A DNA stretch of 64,000 nt from Sulfitobacter sp. M05 (lineage in GTDB: Bacteria > Pseudomonadota > Alphaproteobacteria > Rhodobacterales > Rhodobacteraceae): contig NZ_JABEDH010000001.1 in the NCBI RefSeq assembly GCF_029285175.1, forward strand, positions 1 to 64,000, written 5' to 3'. Of the stretch, positions 8,361 to 18,020 are shown piece after piece. The position numbers were made by a program, and so were the translations under genes. The notes beneath the pieces were generated by a model. It searched no databases. It saw only the letters and a program-made list of their open reading frames with translations, and was not told the origin of the DNA. Every line of letters starts with the position of its first letter. The stretch's first letter is position 1.

Positions 8361-9473
8361 ATGGGTTTTCTCGATATTTCAAACGTCACCAAATCTTATG
8401 GTAACGTCGAAGTCCTGCATCAGGTCGATATCAAAGTCGAAGAGGGTGAATTCCTTGTACTTGTCGGCCCATCGGGCTGCGGCAAGTCCACGCTTTTGAA
8501 TATGATTGCCGGTCTTGAGGGCATCACCAGCGGTGATATTTCGATCAAAGGTCGCGTCATGAACGGCGTGCATCCATCAAACCGCAACATCGCGATGGTG
8601 TTCCAAAGCTATGCGCTTTACCCGAATATGACTGTCGGGCAAAACATGACCTTTGGGTTGGAAATGCACGGTGTTGAAAAATCCAAACGTGATGTGGCGC
8701 TGAAGGATGTCGCCAAACTGTTGCAACTGGATCAACTTTTGGATCGCAAGCCGGGGCAGTTGTCCGGTGGCCAACGCCAACGGGTAGCAATGGGGCGCGC
8801 GCTGGTGCGTGACCCGGATGTGTTTTTGTTCGACGAGCCTCTCTCAAACCTCGATGCGAAGCTGCGCGTCGACATGCGGACTGAGATCAAAAAGCTGCAT
8901 GAGAAACTGAAAACCACAATTGTCTATGTGACGCATGATCAGATCGAAGCCTTGACCCTGTCGACACGGATTGCAGTCATGAACGGCGGTTATGTTCAGC
9001 AATTGGGCACACCGAAAGAGATTTACGACACACCTGCAAACCTGTTTGTCGCGACCTTTATGGGGTCTCCAGCGATGAATGTTTTGCCGGCCAAAGTGTC
9101 GATGGTTGATGGGGTGCCTTACGCTCAAATCATTGATGGTGAGGGACAGCCTGTAAGTCTTCGTTTTAGTCAGGAAAACATGGAAGATTGGGATGGCAAG
9201 GACATCCTGCTGGGCATCCGCCCCGAGGCACTGACTGACCCAGAAGGGGCGGACAGAAAGTCCACCAATATCGCCACGTTCCACAATGCGATTGATGTCA
9301 CAGAACCGGCGGGATCGGATACATTTGTCACGACTACACTTGGGGATGCCGACGTGATCGCCCGAATGCGCGCCGATACAGATGTCGCCTCTGGTCAGAT
9401 GTTTGAATTCGCGGTCAACATGGATAAGGCCGTGGCGTTTGATCCAGTGACCGAGCAACGTATCGCGCCGTAA
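8361..9473 (+). CDS. sugar ABC transporter ATP-binding protein (UgpC/MalK type)
   Basis: 370 residues. Walker A GPSGCGKST is at 36-44, the Q-loop FQSYALYPNMT at 81-91, the signature LSGGQ at 134-138 and Walker B FLFDEP at 155-160. A C-terminal TOBE/OB regulatory domain begins at LGIRPEAL. It hydrolyses ATP to drive the permease pair encoded just upstream (4-bp gap). All catalytic motifs are intact, unlike the ATPase stump at 2305. Confidence 0.95.
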   Translation: MGFLDISNVTKSYGNVEVLHQVDIKVEEGEFLVLVGPSGCGKSTLLNMIAGLEGITSGDISIKGRVMNGVHPSNRNIAMVFQSYALYPNMTVGQNMTFGLEMHGVEKSKRDVALKDVAKLLQLDQLLDRKPGQLSGGQRQRVAMGRALVRDPDVFLFDEPLSNLDAKLRVDMRTEIKKLHEKLKTTIVYVTHDQIEALTLSTRIAVMNGGYVQQLGTPKEIYDTPANLFVATFMGSPAMNVLPAKVSMVDGVPYAQIIDGEGQPVSLRFSQENMEDWDGKDILLGIRPEALTDPEGADRKSTNIATFHNAIDVTEPAGSDTFVTTTLGDADVIARMRADTDVASGQMFEFAVNMDKAVAFDPVTEQRIAP

Positions 9474-9536
9474 AGGCGTCTTAGACCTGTTTCGTTTGAC
9501 CCTGATCCCCCTAGTGTGACCCAAAAGGCCCAAGAA

Positions 9537-10466
9537 ATGATCCTTTGTTGCGGAGAAGCTCTGATTGATATGATCCCGTCCCCAACAAGGGCGGGTCCCA
9601 ATGGCTTTGTCCCGCACACGGGTGGGGCGGTGTTTAACACTGCGATCGCGCTGGGGCGCCTTGGGGTGAAGGCTGGACTGTTCACAGGGGTATCTCATGA
9701 CATGTTTGGGGCACAACTTGTTCAGGCGCTGAAAGAGAGCAAAGTTGATACTACGGCATTGGCTTTCTCAGGCCGGCCAACGACCTTGGCATTTGTCGAA
9801 TTGGTGGATGGTCACGCAACGTATTCATTTTATGATGAAAATTCAGCCAGTCGCATGCTTGACCCGGACGCCCTTCCCACCATTTCACCAGAGGTTTCAA
9901 CGCTCTTTTTCGGCGGTATCAGTCTCGCCTGTGAGCCTTGTGCCGATACGCACGTAGAGTTGGCAGTCAGAGAATGCGATAAACGCGTTATCGCTCTGGA
10001 TCCAAATATTCGCCCCGACTTTATTCAGAATGTCGCACGTTTTAGAAAGCGGTTGGAGCAAATGATCTCAATATCAGATATTGTCAAAATCTCGGATGAA
10101 GATTTGGATTGGATATACCCTGAACAAGATACGATTGCGAAAAAAGTCACTCAGTTGCGAGCAAACGGACCCGCTGTTGTGATCCTGACACGGGGCGCAG
10201 AAGGTGCTTCGGCCTATTTTGGCACAGGGCAAGAGGTCCGCGTACCCAGCAAACCCGTTTGTGTTGTGGATACCGTGGGCGCGGGTGACACTTTTAATGC
10301 TGGCTTTCTTGCAGAGCTTTCCCAACAGGGCGCATTGAGCAAGCAGGATTTACGATCTGTCAGCGCGGAAACCATTGCGCAGGCGCTCGCATTTGGGGCC
10401 AAAGTTGCTGCGGTCACGGTTTCACGCGCCGGAGCACAGCCCCCTTGGGCTGAAGAGCTTTCTTAG
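9537..10466 (+). CDS. PfkB-family carbohydrate kinase (fructokinase-like)
   Basis: 309 residues from the ATG at 9537; an in-frame GTG lies 21 bp upstream. MILCCGEALIDMIP is a typical fructokinase start. G29-G30 lies in the first sugar-binding signature, and DTVGAGDTFNAGF holds the second PfkB signature with catalytic base D251. It is the last gene of the LacI-flanked transporter operon. With the isomerase next door it would turn imported mannose, via fructose, into fructose 6-phosphate. Sugar specificity is inferred from family and context. Confidence 0.88.
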   Translation: MILCCGEALIDMIPSPTRAGPNGFVPHTGGAVFNTAIALGRLGVKAGLFTGVSHDMFGAQLVQALKESKVDTTALAFSGRPTTLAFVELVDGHATYSFYDENSASRMLDPDALPTISPEVSTLFFGGISLACEPCADTHVELAVRECDKRVIALDPNIRPDFIQNVARFRKRLEQMISISDIVKISDEDLDWIYPEQDTIAKKVTQLRANGPAVVILTRGAEGASAYFGTGQEVRVPSKPVCVVDTVGAGDTFNAGFLAELSQQGALSKQDLRSVSAETIAQALAFGAKVAAVTVSRAGAQPPWAEELS

Positions 10467-10888
10467 GTCTGGTGATTTTGGGTTGGTGCCAGTGACGGTT
10501 CTCCGCAGTCTGAGCCCATGAAGCAACGGTAAGCCAAACCGTGCAGACCTGTTTTGCGCTTTGGGTGTATCGCAAAGTTCTCTGTGTTCAGGTGCAATCG
10601 ACGACTCACTTGTGGGGGTGTTGAGATGACAGGCGTAAACGCAGGCGATGCCTCGAACACCAAGGAAACTGTCCTGTCGAAGTTTGCACCGGTACTGTCG
10701 CTAAAGTCGGCAGCTCCGCAGCGAACATCTTATTTTCGAACATTGAAAATACATGAGCAACAGCAGGTATGGGCTGTCTTTTTGGATGTATTGTCAACAA
10801 TCTTGGCTCAGTGTTCTGGCCGTTCAACGCATCCTAACAATGGAAAATTTCCATTTTGCGAGTTACTTTGGGATTTTCTAAACCGCTA
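10467..10888. other. gene-free stretch before the IS5 remnant
   Basis: No frame here has a convincing ribosome-binding site or recognisable product. A 111-codon plus-strand frame (10554-10889) runs into the insertion-sequence end and reads like non-coding sequence. No terminator with a T-tract was seen after the kinase gene. Confidence 0.4.
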
Positions 10889-11648
10889 GGCTTTGTCGCA
10901 CAAATCGTCTGAAGGGATTCACTGTATGAATCCAGCATGATAGCTGAAGTCATGAGCAGTTGGGCCCCTTCGAAGTACAAGACCAAGAACTGGTCGTCTT
11001 ACAATGACAGCTTTTAGCAGCGCGGATCGTGGTCGATTTGGTTTGATCCGGAGATGGTCTGGACGCGACCGCCAAACGGCAAGCGAGGTCGGCAACAGCA
11101 ATTCAGGGATGCTGCATTCAGACGTGTCTGACGTTAAAGATCCTGTTTGGCATGCCGCTTCGGCAGCACAGGTATCAAGGCCGAAGGTGAAGGCGAGCGG
11201 AACGCCCGCAAGCATGGCGGCCCCAAACGCCGCATCTGGCGAAAAATACATATTGGAATTGACGAAGAAACACTGGAGGTTCGAACGGGCGAGGTCACCA
11301 GCGGCACCGTCGGAGATGCTGCCATGCACTGCCAGGCAGTGGACGAGCGCCGGAGCGATTGCCTGAAACGAAGCGGTCAGTGCGCAGCAATATCTGGGCC
11401 GCACCTTGTGGAGAGGTTGGAGCAGATACCACCGCCGAACCCGCGTCAAAACGAAAATGCATTGTGTGAAACGACTTGGCCAATCGTTGATGCAGAGGGG
11501 TTTTGATCGACAGGTTGCAAAAATCCATGTCCGCATCGCCGTCCTCAACCGCTACACGGCGCTTGGCATATCCGTCACTGAGCCTCTAGGCTGAGTCCCT
11601 ATGGCGTAAGGGGAAGCGCGTTCTTCGCCTGATTTGTGCAACAAAGCT
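10889..11648 (+). mobile_element. decayed IS5-family insertion sequence
   Basis: Terminal inverted repeats are visible: GGCTTTGTCGCACAAATC at 10889-10906 and, inverted, GATTTGTGCAACAAAGC at 11631-11647 (one mismatch). Between them lie pieces of a single transposase gene in different frames. No clear target-site duplication flanks the ends. The element is shorter than intact relatives and cannot move by itself. It lies directly downstream of nagA and may have replaced flanking genes of that cluster. Confidence 0.85.
10952..11594 (+). pseudogene. IS5-family DDE transposase, frameshifted and internally deleted
   Basis: Recognisable pieces in order are KTKNWSSYNDS (from 10952), then WFDPEMVWTRPPNGKRGRQQ in the same reading direction, then STGIKAEGEGERNARKHGG with WRKIHIGIDEETLEVR (about 11165-11290), and finally VKTKMHCVKRLGQ with ALGISVTEPLG up to the stop at 11592-11594. 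Stops, frame changes and missing central sequence (including much of the catalytic middle) separate them. The gene is dead. Confidence 0.85.
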
Positions 11649-11877
11649 GCCTTCTTGGTGAAGGACATTTGGCGGCTGAATTTTACCCCCTTCAAGTGGG
11701 CGACGTTGCAGAAAGCCATCAAATGGATGCCCTGACAGGTGTTGTGGCGTGTCATGCGACATGATCTGACTTTGGAAACTTCTGTCTTTTCTATTCAGCT
11801 CAGGTTCCTGTCGGCAATAAGGGTGACCGTTGGTTTTTCAGGAACTGAAGAGGTAATCACACCGGCCTGAAGAAAAC

Positions 11878-13029
11878 CTACACCGGATTCAGTTCCGCAA
11901 TCGGGTGCAAATCAAAATTGGCAGTCAGGTAAATCAAACCGTCGACATCCGCTGGCCATGAACCGGCTCCATCGGGATTGCGCAGCAGGCTGGCAGGAAG
12001 CGAGGTTGCCCGTGCGAACGCCCGCGCCGGATCGTCTCCGACCTCGCGGATCATCACGCCAAGCGCCTGCGCCAGCGAAAGATCGGCACCGGCAAGTGTG
12101 CCATCCGCAAGGGTCAACCGACCCTTGTTTCGGTAAATGTCGCGCCCGCCCAGTTTAAAGCTGGTGATGTCAGAGCCGGCACAGGCCATCGCATCGCTGA
12201 CAAGGAAAACATCAGCGGGGCCTTCTTTTGCGGCAAGGGCGATGCGGATGGTGGCAGGATGCACATGGATTCCGTCGGCAATCACCCCGGCCGCGGCGTC
12301 GGCGCTCTCCAGCGTTGCCCCAACAAGGCCCGGTTCGCGCGAGGTGAACTGGCTCATGGCGTTGAACAAATGGGTGCTGCCGCGCGCACCCGCGGCAAAA
12401 GCCGATTTGGCCGTCTCGTAATCCGCGTTGCTGTGCCCAAGAAACACAATTGCCCCGGCTTGCGACAAGGCCGTGATTTGCGCTGCGGTCACAGATTCCG
12501 GCGCAACGGTGAGCAATAGATTGGGCAACTTATCCGCCGCGGCAACCAGTTCGGCGCAATCGGCGTCCTCCATCGGACGGATCAACGTGCCGTCATGCGC
12601 CCCTTTGCGCGCGACCGACAGATGCGGGCCTTCAAGGTGCAGACCGGCAATGCCGGGGACACCTGCGGCAATGGCCGCGACTGCCGCCGTTATTGCCGCT
12701 GAGGTCTGCGCCGGCGTGTCAGTGATCAATGTGGGCAGGAAGTGGCGTGTCCCTAGAGCGTTATGGGCCTGCGCGATCCTGTTGAGAGTGGCCAGATCTG
12801 GTGCGTCGTTGAACAGCACACCACCGCCGCCGTTAACCTGAAGATCAACAAAACCCGGCATGAATGTGCCGCCTTTCAGCGTGGTGATCAATGTCCCGGC
12901 TGGGATATTGCGACTTTCCATCAGGGCAGGGCGGTTCTGTTCGATAACCAGCGCGTGACCTTTCAACACCTGTTTGCCGTCGAAGATATCCGCCCCTACG
13001 TAGGCCCGTAAATGCCCGGCGGCGCTCAT
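11878..13029 (-). CDS. nagA: N-acetylglucosamine-6-phosphate deacetylase
   Basis: 383-residue amidohydrolase that removes acetate from GlcNAc-6-P to give glucosamine-6-P in the cytoplasm. Family blocks are PGFVDLQVNGGGG at 58-70, LHLEGPHL with metal ligand E133, GHSNADY with H199, THLFNAMS with H220 and VSDAM with catalytic D279. All expected ligands are present. Its start overlaps the 3' end of the amino-sugar kinase gene by 4 bp, so the two are translated together. No glucosamine-6-P deaminase is in the window; the IS5 remnant lies immediately downstream. Confidence 0.95.
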   Translation of the reverse strand: MSAAGHLRAYVGADIFDGKQVLKGHALVIEQNRPALMESRNIPAGTLITTLKGGTFMPGFVDLQVNGGGGVLFNDAPDLATLNRIAQAHNALGTRHFLPTLITDTPAQTSAAITAAVAAIAAGVPGIAGLHLEGPHLSVARKGAHDGTLIRPMEDADCAELVAAADKLPNLLLTVAPESVTAAQITALSQAGAIVFLGHSNADYETAKSAFAAGARGSTHLFNAMSQFTSREPGLVGATLESADAAAGVIADGIHVHPATIRIALAAKEGPADVFLVSDAMACAGSDITSFKLGGRDIYRNKGRLTLADGTLAGADLSLAQALGVMIREVGDDPARAFARATSLPASLLRNPDGAGSWPADVDGLIYLTANFDLHPIAELNPV

Positions 13030-13898
13030 GGCAGAGACTGCCGCGCCATTGCAAAAGCCCCTTCCAGTGCCGACCCTTTAGGGGGATGGAGATTGCGGGC
13101 CAAGCTATCCGGCAGGTAGGGGGCATAATGCGGGCCAACCCCGCCGGCCAGTGTCAGGTGATCACCCGCTTGGAAGCCCAATGTTTTCAGCGCCGTCTCT
13201 AGATAGGCGGCCCCTTCCGCAACGAGCGTCAATCCGATCTCATCCCCGCCCTTGGCCGCGGTGATCAAACTCCGCGCAAGCTTGGCAAAATCCGACGGGG
13301 CGGCTGTGGTGCTGAACAGGACAATGCCCATCAACCCGCCCATGGCCGCGCAGGTTGTCCGGCTGTGCGGGCTATGCGGACGCAAACCGTCTTCGGCAAG
13401 CAGCACCTCTTCCAGCAACCTGCGACCCAGCCAAGCACCCGAGGCATGATCGGACAAATGAAAGCCCCAGCCGCCAACCGTGGTCATCTCCAACGCGCGC
13501 TGGCGGGCCACAATTGTGCCGGTACCAAGGGCCACAACATAGCCGTCCGTGTCGCCCAAAGCCCCCCGTACCGAAGTAGCGCGGTCACCGGAAACGGTAC
13601 TGCAGCCATAAGGCAGAGCGTTTAGCAGGGCCTGCTCTTCAACCTCTGAATGGGCTCCAGCCACCCCTAGATGGGCGGTGATCCGTTCAGGTGGCGTGTG
13701 CCCCAGTCCGGCATTTTCGAGGGCCTGAGCAATGGCACCTGTCAGATTGGCAACCGCAGCGTCAAAGTCGCTGTGAATGTTGCCCGGGCCGCTGCTGGCC
13801 TGACCAAGGATGCCTTGCGTGGATGTGCCCGCCACCGCGCGCGAGCCACTGCCGCCGCCATCCGCCGCGACGATTATCTGGGGGTCTGAAATGCTCAT
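13026..13898 (-). CDS. BadF/BadG-type N-acetylglucosamine / glucosamine kinase
   Basis: 290 residues from ATG 13898 (an in-frame TTG 30 bp upstream is less likely). The N-terminal phosphate loop DGGGSGSR (13-20) and the second phosphate motif ALGTGTIVA mark the ASKHA-fold BadF/BadG/BcrA/BcrD ATPase family, whose stand-alone members phosphorylate amino sugars. Overlap with nagA supports GlcNAc kinase as the role: GlcNAc to GlcNAc-6-P for NagA. The exact substrate (GlcNAc or GlcN) cannot be fixed by sequence. Confidence 0.85.
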   Translation of the reverse strand: MSISDPQIIVAADGGGSGSRAVAGTSTQGILGQASSGPGNIHSDFDAAVANLTGAIAQALENAGLGHTPPERITAHLGVAGAHSEVEEQALLNALPYGCSTVSGDRATSVRGALGDTDGYVVALGTGTIVARQRALEMTTVGGWGFHLSDHASGAWLGRRLLEEVLLAEDGLRPHSPHSRTTCAAMGGLMGIVLFSTTAAPSDFAKLARSLITAAKGGDEIGLTLVAEGAAYLETALKTLGFQAGDHLTLAGGVGPHYAPYLPDSLARNLHPPKGSALEGAFAMARQSLP

Positions 13899-14006
13899 GC
13901 TCACTCTATAGTTTAGCAATCGGGGCAAAGCCTATAGCAAGGCCCTGCGAAATTGGGATCAGACCAGAAATGTCCTGCGGTGCGCCTGTCGCCGTTTGCG
14001 GATTGG

Positions 14007-14534
14007 TCAGAGTGAGGCAGCAGCACGGCTGGCCTGATCATATTGTCCGGACATGGTGCGCAGTTGCGCTGCGATCACACGCAGGTCTTCGCCCTTGTTA
14101 TCCAGCCGTGACAGCCCGTCCAGAAAGCAGCTTTTGCGAATGGCGCGGTAGGCTTCGCACAGGCCTGCACCGGTTTCCGACGTGCGATAGAAGACTTCCT
14201 TGCCCCGTTTGTCTGTCTCAAGAAGTTCCGATTTCAACAGCTTGCGCAGGGCATAATTGACGGTATGGGTATCCTCGATATTGAGCAGGAAACAGATGTC
14301 CGTCAGGCGTTTTTCACGGCCCCGGTGGTTGACGTTGTGCAAGACAAGGATCTCCAGCGGCGTTAGGTTCGGATTGCCAGCCGCCGCCATGCACCGCGTC
14401 GTCCAGCGGGTAAAGGCGTTGAAGGCGACGATCATGCCAAACTCAAGCTCGGATGCCTCCCAGCCGTCTCCTTCGGCAAGGTGGCGTGAAGAGACAATGC
14501 GCCGCTCGGGCAGTGGGTTTTCGGGATCGGACAT
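14007..14534 (-). CDS. winged-helix (MarR-like) regulator
   Basis: 175 residues. A helical N-terminus is followed by a winged-helix region with NLTPLEILVLHNVNHRG, the recognition stretch NIEDTHTVNYALRKLLK and the wing ETDKRGKEVFYRTSE, which is MarR-like. It is transcribed in the same direction as the amino-sugar kinase and nagA, 108 bp upstream of them. Control of that pair is plausible but not shown. No operator palindrome was obvious. Confidence 0.75.
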   Translation of the reverse strand: MSDPENPLPERRIVSSRHLAEGDGWEASELEFGMIVAFNAFTRWTTRCMAAAGNPNLTPLEILVLHNVNHRGREKRLTDICFLLNIEDTHTVNYALRKLLKSELLETDKRGKEVFYRTSETGAGLCEAYRAIRKSCFLDGLSRLDNKGEDLRVIAAQLRTMSGQYDQASRAAASL

Positions 14535-14907
14535 GGGGCCTCGCTGGTTTGGGTGTTAAACGCTAACAATTTATACGCGAAATACAAGCGTAGGCGGAGG
14601 GATCGAGCCCGCCGCTTTCGGCAACGGTAAAGTTTTCAGCAGGGAGTTACCCCCTTGGGTTGTTTTTTATGTGTTTCTTTCGCCTGCTTTGACGCATGAT
14701 GTGAGGTAAAATGGCCGATCCGTATGTTCCTTTATATGGGGTGTATTGGGTTTTGATTGTCTATATGTAGTGGGTTTCCTGTTGCATCTGGCGGTGGCGC
14801 GCCTATTTCGCCTGTCTATCGCCCGTGCCCCAAAAAGAAACTTCCCAGCTGATTCGAATTTTGTTAACCTGTTGTTAATAAAAAAACTGAGGTAGGTAGT
14901 ACGAGTA
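14535..14907. other. divergent intergenic region with Hint-gene promoter
   Basis: About 370 bp without a supported gene between the winged-helix regulator and the Hint protein. AT content rises towards the Hint gene. The only clear element is the CtrA-like box at 14864. No terminator or repeat was found. Confidence 0.5.
14864..14878. promoter_or_regulatory. CtrA-type binding site (TTAA-N7-TTAA)
   Basis: TTAACCTGTTGTTAA has both TTAA half-sites at the exact 7-nt spacing of the full CtrA consensus. It lies 30 bp upstream of the Hint gene start, overlapping the likely core promoter. Confidence 0.6.
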
Positions 14908-15987
14908 ATGAGAACGGGCTTTCGTGGCACGTTTGTCATCAGCTGGTCGCAAACAGAAATTGACGGCCTTGAGGCCGCTCCGGTGCAGTCCCTTACAGTG
15001 GGTGCAGCATGGGCGTGGCGCGGGGACGCGGTGCGGGTCGATGGCCCGAATGACGTGTTGCGACTGGATCAGGCAGACGGTGCAGAGAAACTTAGAAAAA
15101 GAGCCGCACGTATGGTGCATCGGTTGGTTGGGGCCGCGCTGGAGAAGAAAGACCTGCCAACCCTGTCGCCGCGTGAAAAAGAGATGTTGGAAACAACACC
15201 CTTGATGGACAACAGTTTTGTCGTGACCGACGGCGGCAAAAGCTACACGGTAACTTTGATCGAGGTAGGCGGCGGCAGCCAGCCCCTACTGATGTTCATG
15301 GACGAAATTCCGCCGCGCGATTGTGACCTTTGGATTGTGCATCACACCTTGGGATCGACGCCAAATGAATCCGACGGGCAGGGCAGTGGCGGTGTCATTT
15401 GTTTTACCCTCGGGACAAAAATCGTGACGCCGACAGGTCTGGTGCGTATCGAGGATCTGCGCGAAGGGGATCAGGTTCAGACCAAGGACAACGGCACCCA
15501 GCCTATCCAGTGGATCGGCAGCCGGCGGATGAGTGGCGCGCGGTTGTTTGCTATGCCGAAGTTACGCCCGGTGCGGATCAATGCCAGCGTGTTCGGGGAG
15601 GACGTGCCGGATGAGGATTTGATCGTTTCGCCTGAACACCGGATCTTGATGAAAGGTGCGGTTGCTCAAGACTTGTTCAATACCTCAGAGGTGCTGGTCG
15701 CGGCCAAGGACCTGATCAATGGCGAAACCATCACCGTCGATCTGAAGCTGCGCGAGGTGACCTATGTGCATCTGCTGTTTGACCGACATCAGGTGATGTG
15801 GGCCAATGGTGTGGAAACCGAGAGTTTCCACCCTGCGTCGGCTGCTCTTAGCACTTTGGATGAAGCGGATCGGGCGCGCCTGCTGGCCACACATCCCGAG
15901 CTGGAGTTTGATCCCCACACCTATGGCAGCTTTGCACGGCGCAACCTGTCGGCGTCGGAAGCCGCCATTCTGGCCCACGCGGCCTGA
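14908..15987 (+). CDS. Hint (Hedgehog/intein) domain-containing protein
   Basis: 359 residues. The N-terminal part (1-160) is of unknown fold. A Hint domain then starts at C165 in VICFTLGTKIVTPTGLVRIEDL, the typical self-processing cysteine followed by the intein A-block. SPEHRILMKG matches the B-block-like segment with its conserved histidine, and VHLLFDRHQVMWANG follows. Such Hint_2 proteins are abundant in Rhodobacterales; their processing and role are poorly known. The start has an AGGTAGGT ribosome-binding site. A CtrA-like box upstream suggests cell-cycle or density-linked control (inference). Confidence 0.85.
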   Translation: MRTGFRGTFVISWSQTEIDGLEAAPVQSLTVGAAWAWRGDAVRVDGPNDVLRLDQADGAEKLRKRAARMVHRLVGAALEKKDLPTLSPREKEMLETTPLMDNSFVVTDGGKSYTVTLIEVGGGSQPLLMFMDEIPPRDCDLWIVHHTLGSTPNESDGQGSGGVICFTLGTKIVTPTGLVRIEDLREGDQVQTKDNGTQPIQWIGSRRMSGARLFAMPKLRPVRINASVFGEDVPDEDLIVSPEHRILMKGAVAQDLFNTSEVLVAAKDLINGETITVDLKLREVTYVHLLFDRHQVMWANGVETESFHPASAALSTLDEADRARLLATHPELEFDPHTYGSFARRNLSASEAAILAHAA

Positions 15988-16036
15988 TCTTTTTCGACAA
16001 AATAAGGCCGGACTTTTGCAAAGCCCGGCCTCCGAG

Positions 16037-16606
16037 TTACTCTTCCGTTTGGGATGTAATCAGCGCCTTGACGATCGCCTTGGCGCTGTCGCTGTCCCAT
16101 TTGGCATCCCCGCGCAGACGGGCAATCTCGCGGCCTTTAGGGTCAATGAGGACGGTGATCGGCAACCCGAAAACCCCCATCTGCGAGGCCAGCGCCTGTT
16201 TCGGATCCTGATGGCGCGGCAGGCTGTCGATGCCGGCCTCTTTAAAGAACTTAGAGATGCCAGCAGGGGAATTGCGCCCCGCCGCGATGGTAAGTACCTC
16301 GAAATGGTCGCCGCCGAATTCCTTCTGTAGCGCGTTCAGCTGCGGCATTTCCTTGCGGCAGGGCGCGCACCATGTGGCCCAAAAATTCACCAGGACATAT
16401 TTCCCGCGGTAGTCCGCCAGTGATCCGGTACCCGCGTCATCTGCCAGAATAAAGGTCGCGTCTGATGTTGCCTGTGGTGTTTCATGCACTATCAGCTTTT
16501 TCATGTCGCCCGTGCGCATCGACAAAATGTCGGGGCCGGCAGCCCATGCAGTATTTGCACCTGCCATAAGGGCCGTATACACGAGGCCGAACACTAATTT
16601 TCTCAT
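16037..16606 (-). CDS. TlpA/ResA-type thioredoxin-fold disulfide reductase
   Basis: 189 residues starting at ATG 16606. A signal peptide (1-22, MAGANTAWA) exports it. The thioredoxin fold carries WCAPC at 79-83 and the cis-proline region [10 protein letters not shown]. Such periplasmic proteins reduce cysteines, for example in cytochrome c maturation. It is divergent from argH, with only 22 bp between the start codons. The frame remains open upstream, but that part overlaps argH and is not credible. Confidence 0.88.
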   Translation of the reverse strand: MRKLVFGLVYTALMAGANTAWAAGPDILSMRTGDMKKLIVHETPQATSDATFILADDAGTGSLADYRGKYVLVNFWATWCAPCRKEMPQLNALQKEFGGDHFEVLTIAAGRNSPAGISKFFKEAGIDSLPRHQDPKQALASQMGVFGLPITVLIDPKGREIARLRGDAKWDSDSAKAIVKALITSQTEE

Positions 16607-16628
16607 TTGTCCCTCCGAGGGTTTTGCC

Positions 16629-18020
16629 ATGACTGATAACAGCTCCAACAAAATGTGGGGCGGCCGCTTTGCCGCTGGTCCCGATGCCATCATGGAAGCA
16701 ATTAATGCTTCCATCAGCTTTGACAAGCGTATGGCTGCGCAGGATATTGCGGGCTCGCGTGCCCATGCTGCGATGTTGGCTGCAACAGGTATCATTACCG
16801 ATAACGATGCTGCTGCAATTCGGGAAGGGCTGCTCACGATCTTGTCAGAGATCGAGGGCGGGACATTTGAATATTCCACCGCCTTGGAAGACATCCACAT
16901 GAATGTGGAGGCGCGGCTGAAGGACGTGATTGGCGAACCTGCGGGGCGTTTGCACACAGGGCGTTCGCGCAATGACCAGGTGGCGACGGATTTCAAACTT
17001 TGGGTGCGCGATCAGCTGGACGCCTTTGAGGGCGGGCTTGTTGCGCTTATTCAGGCACTGTTGGGGCAAGCCGAGGCGGGCGCCGATTGGGTCATGCCGG
17101 GGTTCACCCATCTGCAAACGGCACAGCCGGTGACATGGGGGCATCACATGATGGCCTATGTGGAAATGTTTGGTCGTGACCTCAGCCGTGTGCGCGATGC
17201 ACGGGCGCGGATGAATGAAAGCCCCTTGGGTGCTGCGGCCCTTGCCGGCACCTCCTTTCCCATTGACCGCGAGATGACAGCAGAAGCTCTGGGGTTTGAC
17301 CGACCTGCCGCCAATTCGCTGGATGCCGTGGCCGACCGTGATTTCGCGCTGGAGTTCCTGTCCTGTGCCAGCATCGCCGCGATGCACCTCAGCCGATTTG
17401 CCGAGGAGCTGGTGATCTGGTCCTCGGCGCAGTTCCGTTTCGTGACATTAAGCGACCGGTTTTCAACCGGATCGTCGATTATGCCGCAAAAGAAGAACCC
17501 GGATGCGGCTGAATTGATCCGTGCCAAGGTGGGCCGCATTTTCGGGGCCAATACTGGATTGCTGATGGTGATGAAGGGGCTGCCGCTGGCCTATTCCAAG
17601 GACATGCAGGAAGACAAGGAACAGGTCTTTGATGCGGCTGACAATCTGGTGCTGGCCCTTGCTGCCATGGAGGGCATGGTGCGCGACATGACCGGCAACC
17701 GTGCTGAACTGGCTGCCGCAGCGGGCAGCGGGTTCTCGACCGCAACTGATCTGGCCGACTGGCTGGTGCGTGTGCTGGGCCTGCCGTTTCGCGATGCACA
17801 CCACATTACCGGTGCGCTGGTGGGGATGGCGGAACAGCAGGGCTGTGATTTGCCGGACCTTACGCTGGCGCAGATGCAATCTGTGCATGAGGGTATCACC
17901 GACGGGGTGTTTGATGTGCTAACGGTTGAGAATTCGGTGAATTCCCGGACGTCTTATGGGGGGACCGCACCGGCACAGGTGCGTGCCCAGGTTGCGCGCT
18001 GGAAAGGTCTGTTGGCATGA
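16629..18020 (+). CDS. argH: argininosuccinate lyase
   Basis: 463 residues, last enzyme of arginine biosynthesis: argininosuccinate to arginine plus fumarate. [11 protein letters not shown] at the N-terminus and the fumarase/aspartase signature [11 protein letters not shown] at about 281-291 (with the catalytic serine in its flexible loop) are intact. Start ATG 16629 is chosen because [14 protein letters not shown] is family-typical; upstream frame overlaps tlpA promoter sequence. The stop overlaps the start of a small lipoprotein gene. Confidence 0.97.
   Translation: MTDNSSNKMWGGRFAAGPDAIMEAINASISFDKRMAAQDIAGSRAHAAMLAATGIITDNDAAAIREGLLTILSEIEGGTFEYSTALEDIHMNVEARLKDVIGEPAGRLHTGRSRNDQVATDFKLWVRDQLDAFEGGLVALIQALLGQAEAGADWVMPGFTHLQTAQPVTWGHHMMAYVEMFGRDLSRVRDARARMNESPLGAAALAGTSFPIDREMTAEALGFDRPAANSLDAVADRDFALEFLSCASIAAMHLSRFAEELVIWSSAQFRFVTLSDRFSTGSSIMPQKKNPDAAELIRAKVGRIFGANTGLLMVMKGLPLAYSKDMQEDKEQVFDAADNLVLALAAMEGMVRDMTGNRAELAAAAGSGFSTATDLADWLVRVLGLPFRDAHHITGALVGMAEQQGCDLPDLTLAQMQSVHEGITDGVFDVLTVENSVNSRTSYGGTAPAQVRAQVARWKGLLA

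Noticed and set aside
8844-9716. 290-codon minus-strand frame over the sugar ABC ATPase and kinase start
   Set aside because: Crosses two well-supported genes on the opposite strand; composition is Arg/His-rich like other shadows.
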